Of a stretch of 46,407 nucleotides of DNA, positions 18,317 through 27,176 are shown one piece after another. Source of the DNA: LMUY01 sp964242925 (GTDB lineage Bacteria; Pseudomonadota; Alphaproteobacteria; Acetobacterales; Acetobacteraceae); assembly GCA_964242925.1 (NCBI GenBank), contig CAXTBW010000025.1:1-46407 (forward strand), in the 5' to 3' direction. The notes beneath the pieces were generated by a model. That model was not told the DNA's origin, searched no databases, and saw only the letters and a program-made list of their open reading frames with translations. The first letter of the stretch is position 1; every line of letters begins with the position of its first letter. Position numbers and translations under genes: made by a program.

Positions 18317-19162
18317 ATGATGCATTTCCGGCGCTTGCTCGCGCGACCCATCCAGATCGCCGCGCTCGCCATGCTGGCCTTTCCGGCGGCCGCGCAGACC
18401 CCGCGCCCATGGGAGATCGGGATGCAGCCGGCGCACAGCCCGGTCGAGGAGGGCATCCAGAACCTGCACGCCCTGGTGAACGGGCTGATGATCGCCGTGG
18501 TCGTCTTCGTAGCCGGCCTGCTGATCTACGTGATGTGGCGTTTCAACGCCAAGCGGCATCCGGTGGCCAGCCGCATCAGCCACAACACGGTGTTGGAGGT
18601 CGCATGGACCGTGCTGCCCGTGCTGATCCTGGTGGTGATCGCGATCCCGTCGTTCCGCCTCATCTACTTCCAGGACCGCGCGCGCGACGCCGACTTGACC
18701 ATCAAGGTCACCGGGCACCAGTGGTATTGGGAATACACCTACCCGGACAGCGGCAACATCGACTTCAACAGCCAGATGGTCGCCGATGAAGATATCCATC
18801 CCGACCAGGGCCAGCTTCGCCGGCTGTCGGTGGACAATCCCCTGGTCGTCCCGGCCGGCAAGACCATTCGCATCCTGACCACGGGCGCCGACGTGATCCA
18901 CAGCTTCTTCATTCCGTCGCTCGGCGTGCAGCGCTACGCGATCCCGGGCCGCACGATCGAGACCTGGATGAAGGTGGACAAGCCGGGGGACTATTACGGC
19001 GAGTGCAACCAGATCTGCGGCACCAATCACAGCGCGATGCCGATCAACGTGCATGCGGTGACCGACGCCGAGTACCAGACCTGGCTGGAGCAGGCCAAGA
19101 CCAAGTTCGCAAGCGACACGGGTCCTGGAACGGCGCATTACGCAGCGGTTGCCGGGCACTAG
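18317..19162 (+). CDS. coxB: Cytochrome c oxidase subunit II
   Basis: 281-residue subunit II of an aa3-type oxidase. A signal peptide ends near AAAQT, followed by two transmembrane helices (about residues 50-70 and 90-112). The periplasmic cupredoxin domain contains the CuA site: His in DVIHSFF, then GECNQICGTNHSAM, supplying two Cys, His and Met. HQWYWEYTYP provides the aromatic electron-entry patch. It accepts electrons from cytochrome c. ATG codons occur at 18317 and 18320. No cytochrome c domain is fused, so this is the plain aa3 form. First gene of the operon. Confidence 0.96.
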   Translation: MMHFRRLLARPIQIAALAMLAFPAAAQTPRPWEIGMQPAHSPVEEGIQNLHALVNGLMIAVVVFVAGLLIYVMWRFNAKRHPVASRISHNTVLEVAWTVLPVLILVVIAIPSFRLIYFQDRARDADLTIKVTGHQWYWEYTYPDSGNIDFNSQMVADEDIHPDQGQLRRLSVDNPLVVPAGKTIRILTTGADVIHSFFIPSLGVQRYAIPGRTIETWMKVDKPGDYYGECNQICGTNHSAMPINVHAVTDAEYQTWLEQAKTKFASDTGPGTAHYAAVAGH

Positions 19163-19216
19163 CAGCAGCCCACATTGGCCTTAACAGGCTGAGCGCGGCT
19201 TAGGAGAAATCATAAG

Positions 19217-20806
19217 ATGTCGGCCACGACCCACGACCACGCGCATGACGAGCACCACGGCCACGCTCCGGGTTTCGTGCATCGCTGGCTGTTCTCGACT
19301 AACCACAAAGACATCGGCACGCTCTACCTGATCTTCGCGATCATCGCGGGGACGGTTGGCGGCGCGCTGTCGCTCATCATGCGGGCGCAGCTGCAATCGC
19401 CGGGCAACCACATCATCGAGTCCGGACAGGCCTGGAACTCGCTGGTCACGGCGCACGGCTTGATCATGATCTTCTTCACGGTCATGCCCGCGATGATCGG
19501 CGGCTTCGGCAACTGGTTCGTCCCGTTGATGATCGGCGCGCCGGACATGGCGTTCCCACGGCTGAACAACATCTCGTTCTGGCTGCTGGTCCCCGCGTTC
19601 ATGCTGGTCATGGCCGGGCTGCTGAGCGGCCAGGGCGCTGGTTCGGGCTGGACGCTCTACACGCCGCTGTCCGCGCAGCAGGATATCTCGATGGACTACA
19701 CGTTGTTCGCGCTCCATCTGGCGGGCATCTCGTCCCTGCTCGGCGCGATCAACTTCATCACGACGATCTTCAACATGCGCACCCCGGGCATGACGCTCCA
19801 CAAGATGCCGCTGTTCGTGTGGTCGATGCTGGTGACCGCGTTCCTGCTGTTGCTGGCCATCCCCGTGCTGGCGGGCGCCATCACCATGCTGATCACCGAC
19901 CGCAACTTCGGCACTTCGTTCTTCGACCCGAAGGGCGGCGGCGATCCGGTGCTGTTCCAGCATCTGTTCTGGTTCTTCGGCCATCCCGAGGTCTACATCA
20001 TGATCCTGCCGGGCTTCGGCATGATCAGTCACATCGTCTCCACGTTCAGCAAGAAGCCGGTGTTCGGCTACCTGGGCATGGCCTATGCGATGGTGGCGAT
20101 CGGCGTCGTCGGATTCGTCGTGTGGGCGCACCACATGTTCGTCTCCGGCATCAGCGTCGACACGCGGGCCTACTTCATGGCGGCGACGATGATCATCGCG
20201 GTGCCGACCGGCATCAAGATTTTCTCGTGGATTGCCACGATGTGGGGCGGCGCGATCGAGATGAACACGCCGATGCTGTGGGCGATCGGGTTCATCTTCC
20301 TGTTCACCGTCGGCGGCGTGACCGGCGTGGTGCTGTCCAATGCCGGCATCGACCAGATCCTGCACAACAGCTACTACGTGGTGGCGCACTTTCACTACGT
20401 GCTGTCGCTGGGCGCCGTGTTCTCGATCTTCGCCGGGTTCTACTATTGGATCGGCAAGATGAGCGGGCGCCAGTATCCGGAGTTCTGGGGCAAGGTGCAT
20501 TTCTGGGTGACGTTCGTCGGCGTGAACCTGACGTTCTTCCCGATGCACTTCCTGGGCCTGGCCGGCATGCCGCGCCGCTACCCGGACTATCCGAACGCTT
20601 TTGCCGGGTGGAACCACGTAGCCTCGATGGGTTCGTATATCGGCGGCGCTTCGGTGCTGATCTTCTTCTACGTCCTGTATCGCACGTTCACCTCGAAGGT
20701 GGCGGTCGCCCCCAACTACTGGGGTGAAGGCGCCACCACGCTCGAGTGGACGGTCAGCTCGCCGCCCCCGTTCCACACCTTCGAAGAGTTGCCGCGGGTT
20801 CGATGA
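19217..20806 (+). CDS. coxA: Cytochrome c oxidase subunit I
   Basis: 529-residue 12-helix haem-copper oxidase subunit. It has a His-rich N-terminal tail (THDHAHDEHHGH), then WLFSTNHKDIGTLY and AHGLIMIFF (haem a ligand His). GHPEVYIMILP carries the CuB His and cross-linked Tyr, followed by HHMF and HFHYVLSLGAV with the high-spin haem and low-spin ligands. Proton-channel residues of the D and K pathways are in normal contexts (type A oxidase with E in GHPE). Start ATG 19217 follows GGAGAAAT. The stop overlaps ctaB (ATGA). Confidence 0.97.
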   Translation: MSATTHDHAHDEHHGHAPGFVHRWLFSTNHKDIGTLYLIFAIIAGTVGGALSLIMRAQLQSPGNHIIESGQAWNSLVTAHGLIMIFFTVMPAMIGGFGNWFVPLMIGAPDMAFPRLNNISFWLLVPAFMLVMAGLLSGQGAGSGWTLYTPLSAQQDISMDYTLFALHLAGISSLLGAINFITTIFNMRTPGMTLHKMPLFVWSMLVTAFLLLLAIPVLAGAITMLITDRNFGTSFFDPKGGGDPVLFQHLFWFFGHPEVYIMILPGFGMISHIVSTFSKKPVFGYLGMAYAMVAIGVVGFVVWAHHMFVSGISVDTRAYFMAATMIIAVPTGIKIFSWIATMWGGAIEMNTPMLWAIGFIFLFTVGGVTGVVLSNAGIDQILHNSYYVVAHFHYVLSLGAVFSIFAGFYYWIGKMSGRQYPEFWGKVHFWVTFVGVNLTFFPMHFLGLAGMPRRYPDYPNAFAGWNHVASMGSYIGGASVLIFFYVLYRTFTSKVAVAPNYWGEGATTLEWTVSSPPPFHTFEELPRVR

Positions 20807-21735
20807 GCGTCGCTATCCTCCAGGTTGTCGGCGTCCCGCTCTCCCGAGCGGGCGCCACCTGGCGCGACTGGCTCAACCTCCTCAAGCCGCGGGTGGTGAC
20901 GCTGGTGGTGCTGACGGGGATCGTCGGGATGCTGGTGGCGCCGGGTCATCTGCATCCGGTGCTGGCGGTGGCCGCAGTGCTTAGCATCGCGGTCGCCGCG
21001 GGAGCGGCCGGCGCGATCAATATGTGGTACGACCGCGACATCGACGCTGTCATGGCCCGCACCAGCCGGCGCCCGATTCCGGCCGGACGGATCGATCCCG
21101 GCGAAGCGCTGGTGTTTGGCGTGGTGTTGTCCGTGGCGTCGGTTCTGGTGATGGGGCTGGCGACCAACGTCGTGGCCGCTGCTTGGCTGGCATTGTCGAT
21201 CGGGTTCTATGTGTTCGTTTATACGATGTGGCTAAAGCGCCGTACGCCGCAGAACATCGTCATCGGTGGGGCAGCCGGCGCGTTTCCGCCGATCATCGGC
21301 TGGGCGGCGGTGACCGGCCACGTGACGGCGATGCCGTTGCTTTTGTTCGGCATCGTCTTCCTGTGGACGCCGCCGCATTTCTGGTCGCTCGCGTTGTATG
21401 CCTGCAAGGATTATGGCCGAGCCGGGGTGCCGATGCTGCCCGTAGTGGCAGGCGCCAAGCACACCCGGCTGCAGATTCTGCTCTACACGCTGGTGCTGCT
21501 GCCGTTCTCCCTGATTCCGTGGTGGCTGGGCCTTGCCGGAGCGACCTACGGGCTGACTGCGGCGGCCCTGGGCGCCGGGTTCGTGCTCAGCGCCGTCCTG
21601 GTCTGGCGCGACAAGCAAAATGCCGGCGGCGTCAGCCTGACGGGCGATGCGCCGGCGCGCGCGGCGTTCCGGTACTCCCTGGCGTATCTCGCGATCCTGT
21701 TCGCCGCGGTGGCCGTCGACCATGCCATTGGATGA
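20803..21735 (+). CDS. ctaB: Protohaem IX farnesyltransferase (haem O synthase)
   Basis: 310-residue UbiA-family prenyltransferase with about eight or nine membrane helices. It attaches a farnesyl group to haem B to make haem O for the oxidase. The allylic-diphosphate motif is NMWYDRDIDAVMARTSRRP (residues 72-90) and the second conserved loop is LWTPPHFWSLAL. LKPRVVTLVV near residue 28 is the typical N-terminal helix entry. ATG 20803 overlaps the coxA stop by 4 nt. The frame is open upstream within coxA but is not coding there. Confidence 0.95.
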   Translation: MSVAILQVVGVPLSRAGATWRDWLNLLKPRVVTLVVLTGIVGMLVAPGHLHPVLAVAAVLSIAVAAGAAGAINMWYDRDIDAVMARTSRRPIPAGRIDPGEALVFGVVLSVASVLVMGLATNVVAAAWLALSIGFYVFVYTMWLKRRTPQNIVIGGAAGAFPPIIGWAAVTGHVTAMPLLLFGIVFLWTPPHFWSLALYACKDYGRAGVPMLPVVAGAKHTRLQILLYTLVLLPFSLIPWWLGLAGATYGLTAAALGAGFVLSAVLVWRDKQNAGGVSLTGDAPARAAFRYSLAYLAILFAAVAVDHAIG

Positions 21736-21880
21736 TGGCTTCCCCCCGCCGCTGACGCCGGCCGAAGCCGTGGAACTGCGCCGCCGGCAACGCGGCCGCA
21801 ACATCGCGCTGTTGCTGGTGTTGCTGGCCGTGGTCGCGCTGTTTTACGCCATCGCCATCGTGAAGTTGGGCGGCCAGTGA
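21722..21880 (+). CDS. Small CoxF-like membrane protein of the oxidase operon
   Basis: 52-residue protein beginning MPLDDGFPPPLTPAEA, with a basic patch ELRRRQRGRN and one membrane helix (IALLLVLLAVVALFYAIAIV) ending KLGGQ. It overlaps ctaB by 14 nt and ctaG by 4 nt (GTGA). The position between ctaB and ctaG matches the small CoxF/CcoQ-like proteins I recall from other alphaproteobacterial cox operons. The role is unproven and may lie in oxidase assembly. Confidence 0.75.
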   Translation: MPLDDGFPPPLTPAEAVELRRRQRGRNIALLLVLLAVVALFYAIAIVKLGGQ

Positions 21881-22488
21881 CGCGCAACGGCAAGTTGGCG
21901 ACCGGCCTGGCCGTCGTGGTCGTTGCGATGGCCGGCCTGGCCCGCGGCTCCGTGCCGCTCTACTACATGTTCTGCGCCGCGACCGGCTACAATGGCACCC
22001 CGCAGATTGGCCCTGGCGCCTCGCCGGGCTCCGTATCCAGCACCATCACCGTCGCGATGAACGCCGACACCAGCCCGCAGCTGCCTTGGTCGTTCGCCCC
22101 CGAGCAGCGCCGGGTGACAATGAAGATCGGCGAGGAGCAGTTGGCGTTCTACGACGGCAAGAACCTGGCCGACCGCACCATCACCGGCCACGCGCTCTAC
22201 AATGTCACGCCGGATGTCGTCGGACGGTATTTCCACAAGACCGAATGCTTCTGCTTTACGTCGCAGACGCTGGCGCCTGGCGAGGCGGTGCAGTTTCCGG
22301 TGACCTTCTGGGTTGACCCGGCTATCCTGCAGGACCCGGAAACCCGCGACATCCACACCATCACGCTGTCCTACACCTTCTTCCCATCGCTGGAGGAAGC
22401 CGCTCGCGTCGGCGCGCTCGCCAACGCCGGCCCGCACACCGGCAATACGGGCAGTCCGCGTGTCCTGAATCCCGGGGTCGGGGGGTGA
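21877..22488 (+). CDS. ctaG: Cytochrome c oxidase assembly protein CtaG (Cox11)
   Basis: 203-residue Cox11/CtaG copper chaperone that delivers copper to the CuB site of subunit I. An N-terminal membrane anchor (LATGLAVVVVAMAGLA) is followed by the periplasmic Ig-like domain with PLYYMFCAATGYNGTPQ and the copper motif ECFCFTSQTLAPGE. The end ITLSYTFF is conserved; the last 25 residues are a Gly/Ala-rich variable tail. The start is GTG 21877, overlapping the previous stop. Confidence 0.95.
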   Translation: MTRNGKLATGLAVVVVAMAGLARGSVPLYYMFCAATGYNGTPQIGPGASPGSVSSTITVAMNADTSPQLPWSFAPEQRRVTMKIGEEQLAFYDGKNLADRTITGHALYNVTPDVVGRYFHKTECFCFTSQTLAPGEAVQFPVTFWVDPAILQDPETRDIHTITLSYTFFPSLEEAARVGALANAGPHTGNTGSPRVLNPGVGG

Positions 22489-22548
22489 CGGGCGGCGTCT
22501 GCTGCCGTAAGACACCCTCTGCGCACTGCACTAATCGATAGGTCTGCC

Positions 22549-23403
22549 ATGGACACCCACGCTCCCGCCGCGCCCGTGATCTCCTCTGGCATGAAGCAGC
22601 CATATCACCTGGTGAACCCCAGTCCTTGGCCGCTGGTTGGCGCGCTGGGGGCTGGGCTCACCGTGGTCGGGATTATCCACGCGGCGCATTTCGGCAGCTA
22701 CTTCTGGCTTGGCGCCGGACTGTTCGTGGTGATTGCGACGATGGCGCTATGGTGGCTCGACGTGCTGAAGGAAAGCCGCACGCCGGGCCTGCATTCGGCC
22801 GTCGTGCGCCTCGGCCTGCGCTACGGCATGACGCTGTTCATCACCTCCGAGGTCATGTTCTTCGTCGGGTTCTTCTGGGCGTTCTTCCACTTCGCGCTGT
22901 TCCCGGAACACGTGCTCGACGCAGTCGGCCCCGCCATCTGGCCGCCTGCAGGCATCGAGACATTCGATCCGTTCAATCTGCCGCTGCTCAACACGATGAT
23001 TCTGCTGCTGTCCGGCTGCACCGTCACCTGGGCGCACCACGCACTGCTGGAGGGTGACCGCAAGCACCTCATCATGGCGTTGGGCCTGACTCTTCTACTG
23101 GGGATGTCGTTCACGGGCTTCCAGGCGATGGAGTACTCCGAGGCGCCATTCAAGTTCGTCGGCGGCGGCGTGTATCCGGCGGTGTTCTTCCTCGCCACGG
23201 GGTTCCACGGCTTCCACGTGATCGTCGGCACCTGCTTCCTGACAGTCTGCTGGTTCCGCGCCCGCGCCGGGCAGTTTACGCCTCAGCGCCATTTCGGGTT
23301 CGAGGCGGCAGCCTGGTATTGGCACTTCGTCGACGTGGTGTGGCTGTTCCTGTTCATCGCGGTCTACTGGTGGGGCGCTTCCGCCCTCACCGCCGCCGAT
23401 TAG
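22549..23403 (+). CDS. coxC: Cytochrome c oxidase subunit III
   Basis: 284-residue, seven-helix subunit III. Conserved segments are YHLVNPSPWPLVG near residue 20, FFVGFFWAFFHFALFPE, WPPAGIETFDPFNLPLLNT, FTGFQAMEYSEA and GFHGFHVIVGT, ending WYWHFVDVVWLFLF. It stabilises subunit I and proton uptake. It is 60 bp downstream of ctaG and followed after 10 bp by surf1. ATG 22549 gives a 13-residue Ala/Pro lead before the conserved part; the next Met at residue 15 is an alternative. Confidence 0.96.
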   Translation: MDTHAPAAPVISSGMKQPYHLVNPSPWPLVGALGAGLTVVGIIHAAHFGSYFWLGAGLFVVIATMALWWLDVLKESRTPGLHSAVVRLGLRYGMTLFITSEVMFFVGFFWAFFHFALFPEHVLDAVGPAIWPPAGIETFDPFNLPLLNTMILLLSGCTVTWAHHALLEGDRKHLIMALGLTLLLGMSFTGFQAMEYSEAPFKFVGGGVYPAVFFLATGFHGFHVIVGTCFLTVCWFRARAGQFTPQRHFGFEAAAWYWHFVDVVWLFLFIAVYWWGASALTAAD

Positions 23404-23413
23404 TGCGCGGCCG

Positions 23414-24115
23414 ATGAGCGGCGCGGCCTGGCTTACGGCCCGCAGCTCCCGCGGGCTGCTGCGCCCGACCCTCGCCACAGCGGCGATGCTGGTCGTTCTG
23501 CTTGGGTTGGGCGCGTGGCAATTGCAGCGGCGCACCTGGAAGCTAGGCATCCTCGCCGAGATCGACCGCGCCGAAGCGGCGCCTCCAATCGAGCTGCCTG
23601 CGCATCCGCTGCCGTTCACCAAGGTCGTGGCGAGCGGCCACCTGCGCAGCGACGTGTTCGCACTGTACGGCGATGAGGTTCGCGATACCCCGAACGGCGG
23701 GTCCGTGATGGGGGCGCGATTGATCGAGCCGTTGGAGCGGCCCGGGCAGGACCCGGTGCTGGTCGACCGCGGCTGGACGCCAGACGGCCAAATAGGCGCG
23801 CCAGCCGCCGGCGACATCGTCGGCTACGTCCGCGCGCCGGACGCGCCTGGCGCCTTCAGCGCTACGGACGACCTTGCGACGCGTCACTTCTACACGCTCG
23901 ACCCGGCGAAGATCGGCGCGGCGCTGGGCCTGCAGCGGGTTGCGCCGTTCACCCTCGTCGCCCTTGGCCCACCCGGCTCGCTGCCATCCCCCGCGAGCGC
24001 GCTGCCGCGGCCGCCCAACGACCACCTGAATTATGCGCTGACCTGGTTCGGCCTCGCCGCGTCGCTGCTGGTCGTCTACGCCGCATACTGTCGCAAGGCG
24101 CTGCGCCGGCCATGA
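23414..24115 (+). CDS. SURF1-family oxidase assembly factor
   Basis: 233-residue SURF1/SHY1 protein with a transmembrane helix at each end (about 18-36 and 205-223) and a periplasmic domain between them. Motifs: LGLGAWQLQRRTWKLG after helix 1, FTKVVASGHL, VLVDRGWTPD, and NHLNYALTWF-like (DHLNYALTWFGLA) before the last helix. SURF1 helps insert haem a into subunit I. It belongs to the oxidase operon and overlaps the peptidase gene by 4 nt. Confidence 0.93.
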   Translation: MSGAAWLTARSSRGLLRPTLATAAMLVVLLGLGAWQLQRRTWKLGILAEIDRAEAAPPIELPAHPLPFTKVVASGHLRSDVFALYGDEVRDTPNGGSVMGARLIEPLERPGQDPVLVDRGWTPDGQIGAPAAGDIVGYVRAPDAPGAFSATDDLATRHFYTLDPAKIGAALGLQRVAPFTLVALGPPGSLPSPASALPRPPNDHLNYALTWFGLAASLLVVYAAYCRKALRRP

Positions 24116-25611
24116 ACGCCTCTGCCGAACTGGCCTATGCGCGGCTGCGCGATCGCTTCGCGCGGATCGCGGTGCTAAACGAGGCGTCGTCAATGCTCGG
24201 CTGGGACGCCGCGGCCATGATGCCGCCCGGCGGCGCCGCGGCGCGTGGTGAACAACTCGCGGTGCTGGCCGGGCTGGCCCACGGTCAGCTGACTGCGGCC
24301 GCCTTGGCCGACGACCTCGACGAGGCCGACGCGCCCGCCGACCCGTGGCAGGCGTCGAACCTGCGCCTGATGCGCCACGCCTACATCCGCGCCACCGCCG
24401 TGCCCGCCGACTTGGTGGAAGCGACTGCCCGCGCCAACGCGGCCTGCGAGACGGTGTGGCGGGAAGCGCGCCGCACCGCTGACTTCGCGCTGGTCGCGCC
24501 GTTGCTGGCGGAGGTTGTGCGCCTCACCCGCCACGCCGCCGACGCCATGGCGCCCGCGCTCGGCCTCTCGCCCTACGACGCGCTGATGGACGGCTATCAG
24601 CCGGGCATCGGCGCCACCGACGTGCAGCTGGTGTTCACCCGCTACGAGGCCTGGCTGCAAGACGCCCTGCCGCGCGCCATCGAACGGCAGGCGACCGCGC
24701 CAGCGCCGCTCCCGCTCCCCGGCCGCTTCCCGGCCGACGCGCAGGAAGCCTTGTGCCGCCGCCTGTCGGAACGCGCCGGGCTGGAGTTCACCCATGCGCG
24801 GCTGGACCGCTCCACCCACCCGTTCTGCGGCGGCACCCCCACCGATGTGCGCATCACCACCCGCTACGACGAGGCCGACCCGGCGCAGGCGATCATGGGC
24901 GTGCTGCACGAGACCGGCCACGCGCTATACGAGCGGGGCCTGCCGGCTGCGTACGCCCGCCAACCGGTCGGCGAGGCGTGCGGCATGGCGACGCACGAAA
25001 GCCAGTCGCTAATCGTCGAGATGCAGGCCTGCCGTTCCAACGCCTACCTTGCATGGCTCGGCCCCGAGCTGCATGCAGCGTTCGGCGGCGACCCGGCGCC
25101 GTATCAGGCCGCCAACCTTGCCCGGCTATGGCGGCGCGTAGCCCCTGGCTTCATCCGTGTCGACGCGGACGAGATGACCTACCCCGCGCACGTCATCCTA
25201 CGATTTCGCCTCGAGCAGGCCCTGGTGTCGGGCGAGTTGGACGTCGCCGGCCTGCCCGCGGCGTGGAACGAGGGCATGACGGCGTTGCTCGGCGTGACCC
25301 CGCCGGACGACGCGCTGGGCTGCCTGCAGGATATCCACTGGTATGATGGCGGATTCGGCTACTTCCCGTCCTACACTCTGGGCGCCATGGCCGCCGCGCA
25401 GTTGATGTCAGCCGCCCGTCGTGCTGCGCCGGAGGTGGACACGGCGCTGGCGCGTGGCGAACACGCGCCTCTGCTCGGCTGGCTGCGCACCCAGGTCCAC
25501 GCGCAGGGCAGCCGGCTCGGGTTCAACGACCTATTGCGCGCCGCGACGGGAAAGCCGCTGGACCCTGCGGATTTCGAGGCCCACCTGACCGCGCGGTATT
25601 TGTCGCACTAG
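24112..25611 (+). CDS. Carboxypeptidase Taq-type metallopeptidase (M32)
   Basis: 499-residue M32 carboxypeptidase. The zinc motif is VLHETGHALYERG (HExxH) and the third ligand Glu is in the ATHESQSLIVE region. Other family segments are HPFCGGTPTDVRITTRY, GYFPSYTLGAMAAAQL and the substrate-recognition MTYPAHVILRF. These cytosolic enzymes remove C-terminal residues, except Pro, from peptides. ATG 24112 overlaps the surf1 stop, so it is probably translated with the oxidase operon, an unusual partner for it. Full family length. Confidence 0.94.
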   Translation: MNASAELAYARLRDRFARIAVLNEASSMLGWDAAAMMPPGGAAARGEQLAVLAGLAHGQLTAAALADDLDEADAPADPWQASNLRLMRHAYIRATAVPADLVEATARANAACETVWREARRTADFALVAPLLAEVVRLTRHAADAMAPALGLSPYDALMDGYQPGIGATDVQLVFTRYEAWLQDALPRAIERQATAPAPLPLPGRFPADAQEALCRRLSERAGLEFTHARLDRSTHPFCGGTPTDVRITTRYDEADPAQAIMGVLHETGHALYERGLPAAYARQPVGEACGMATHESQSLIVEMQACRSNAYLAWLGPELHAAFGGDPAPYQAANLARLWRRVAPGFIRVDADEMTYPAHVILRFRLEQALVSGELDVAGLPAAWNEGMTALLGVTPPDDALGCLQDIHWYDGGFGYFPSYTLGAMAAAQLMSAARRAAPEVDTALARGEHAPLLGWLRTQVHAQGSRLGFNDLLRAATGKPLDPADFEAHLTARYLSH

Positions 25612-25635
25612 TATCAACGGCCCGGATAGACCATC

Positions 25636-25734
25636 CGTCATCTTGAGCCGCCGCTTGGCTGCGCGGCGCTCCAGGGCGGCAAGTCTGGTGCTGGCAACTG
25701 GATTGCCGCGTCGCAAGCGTTCCTCGCAATGACG
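25636..25734. repeat. Dispersed palindromic repeat (CGTCAT...ATGACG ends)
   Basis: The 99-bp stretch starts CGTCAT and ends ATGACG. The right part reads, on the minus strand, CGTCATTGCGAGGAACGCTT and then GCAATCCAG, a repeat text I recall as widespread in proteobacterial intergenic DNA. It fills the 170-bp gap between the convergent M32 and parvulin genes, and two short internal inverted stretches can fold. It is a different family from the element at 8157. Confidence 0.5.
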
Positions 25735-25781
25735 AGAGCGGCGTGGCGAGAAAGTTAGCGTTTTCAGCCCCTGGTATCATC

Positions 25782-26651
25782 CTATCGAGCCAAGTCCTGC
25801 AGCGCGATCTCGTTGATCTTGATCGGGTCCTTGCGCAGGCTCTCGTCCAGCGCGGCCCGGGCCACTTGCTGCGTCCGTTGCTGCCGCAACGCCTGCACCA
25901 ACTGGTCGTGCACCTCGGCTAGCGGCGCGGGACTGGCCGGGCGGACGCCCAGCAGCTTCAGAATGTGCCACGAATCGGTGGTGCGCACCGGCTCGCTGAT
26001 GCCGCCCTCGGCAAGGCTGGCGACGGCGTCCCTGATTGCGGGGACAAGCTGGTCCTCCCGCGTCCAGGCGATCTCGCCGCCGTGCTCGGCGCTGGCGCGG
26101 TCCTGCGAATACTTGCGGGCCAGGTCGGCGAAGTCGGCCCGCGGACGCACCGCCTGCTGGTGCAGATCCGCGATCCGCTTGCGCGCCGCGTCGTCCGGCT
26201 GGCCGGCGGGGGCGAGCACCACGATCTGCGCGAGCTGATACTGCCGGGGACGCATCAGGCTCGCCTTGTTCGCCTCGTATGCCGTGGCCAATTCCGCGTT
26301 GGACGGATAGGCCGGGTCCGGAACGCCGAGCGAAGCGATGTAGCTGGTGGTGATGACCTGGTCGCGCGCCTCGGCGATCCGCGCGGCGATCTCCGGCGTC
26401 TGGTCCCAGCCTTTCGCCTTGGCCTCGGCCAGCAGGGACAGCCGCAGCAGGCGGTCGCGGACGAACTCGGTCAGCGCGGCGGGGCTCGCCTGCAGTTGCG
26501 CGCGGACTACCGGGTCGGCCTTGGCGATGAGGACGCGCACGTCGGCGGTGGTCAGTCGCAGGGCGCCGCGTTGCGCGACGACATCCTGCGCGCGGACGCC
26601 CGCCAACGCGGTCGCGGCGAACAGGAGGCTCAACAGGGCGATGCGTGTCAT
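25782..26651 (-). CDS. Peptidyl-prolyl cis-trans isomerase, parvulin type, exported
   Basis: 289-residue periplasmic foldase of the SurA/PrsA-like parvulin group. A signal peptide (MTRIALLSLLFAATALAG) is cut near VRA. A SurA-N-like helical region spans about 25-130. The rotamase domain follows from PRQYQLAQIVVLAP through FADLARKYSQD, GEIAWTREDQL and WHILKLLGVRP (about 135-245). It probably assists outer-membrane protein folding. ATG 26651 is chosen because the signal peptide starts there. It is divergent from the transglycosylase gene across 107 bp. Confidence 0.88.
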   Translation of the reverse strand: MTRIALLSLLFAATALAGVRAQDVVAQRGALRLTTADVRVLIAKADPVVRAQLQASPAALTEFVRDRLLRLSLLAEAKAKGWDQTPEIAARIAEARDQVITTSYIASLGVPDPAYPSNAELATAYEANKASLMRPRQYQLAQIVVLAPAGQPDDAARKRIADLHQQAVRPRADFADLARKYSQDRASAEHGGEIAWTREDQLVPAIRDAVASLAEGGISEPVRTTDSWHILKLLGVRPASPAPLAEVHDQLVQALRQQRTQQVARAALDESLRKDPIKINEIALQDLAR

Positions 26652-26758
26652 GGTTCTTCCGGTCGGGCAGCGCCGGCAGGGTATGAAGCGACGGTCGCGA
26701 GCGCAACGATTGAAGCAGGAGTCATGGACGCGCGGATTGTCTCGATTTACGGTTTGGC

Positions 26759-27172
26759 ATGGCCGTCCCGTTTCTCGCATGCATGGCGCTGGCCGCCTCC
26801 CTGTACAACTTGCCGCCTCGGGTGCTGCCGTCCATCCAGGGCGTTGAGGGCGGCGGCCCCAGCGTCGTGCACGCCAACGCCGATGGTTCGCAGGATCTCG
26901 GCGTCATGCAGGTCAACACGCGCTGGATTCCGGCGCTGGTGCGCTACACCGGCAAGCCAGCGGCCTACGTGCGCGCGCGGCTGCTTGGGCCCGGCTGTTA
27001 CAACGTGGTCGCGGCGGGCTGGATACTGCGGAGCTACCTCGACGAGGCAGGCGGCGACATGATGCGGGCGATCGGCTTCTACCATTCGCACACTCCGCGA
27101 TTCGGCGAGCCCTACAAGCAGCAGGTCGTGCGCGCGGCTTATCGGCTGTTCACCCAGCCGGGCGGCGGTTGA
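26759..27172 (+). CDS. Small lytic transglycosylase-like protein
   Basis: 137-residue lysozyme-fold protein of the SLT/VirB1-IagB type. The catalytic Glu is in IQGVEGGGPS (residue 30), and NADGSQDLGVMQVNTRWI is the conserved substrate-cleft segment; the end has AIGFYHSHTPRFGEPYKQQVV. Such proteins cut peptidoglycan glycan strands to let secretion or pilus machinery through. The N-terminal hydrophobic stretch (MAVPFLACMALAASLY) may act as a weak signal peptide. It ends 4 nt before the convergent gspG stop. Together with gspG it hints at a secretion-related pair, but no other secretion genes are present. Confidence 0.82.
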   Translation: MAVPFLACMALAASLYNLPPRVLPSIQGVEGGGPSVVHANADGSQDLGVMQVNTRWIPALVRYTGKPAAYVRARLLGPGCYNVVAAGWILRSYLDEAGGDMMRAIGFYHSHTPRFGEPYKQQVVRAAYRLFTQPGGG

Positions 27173-27176
27173 CGCC

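Noticed and set aside
19181..20776. 531-codon minus-strand frame antisense to coxA
   Set aside because: Shadow of a highly conserved gene; His/Arg/Asp-rich with no motif.
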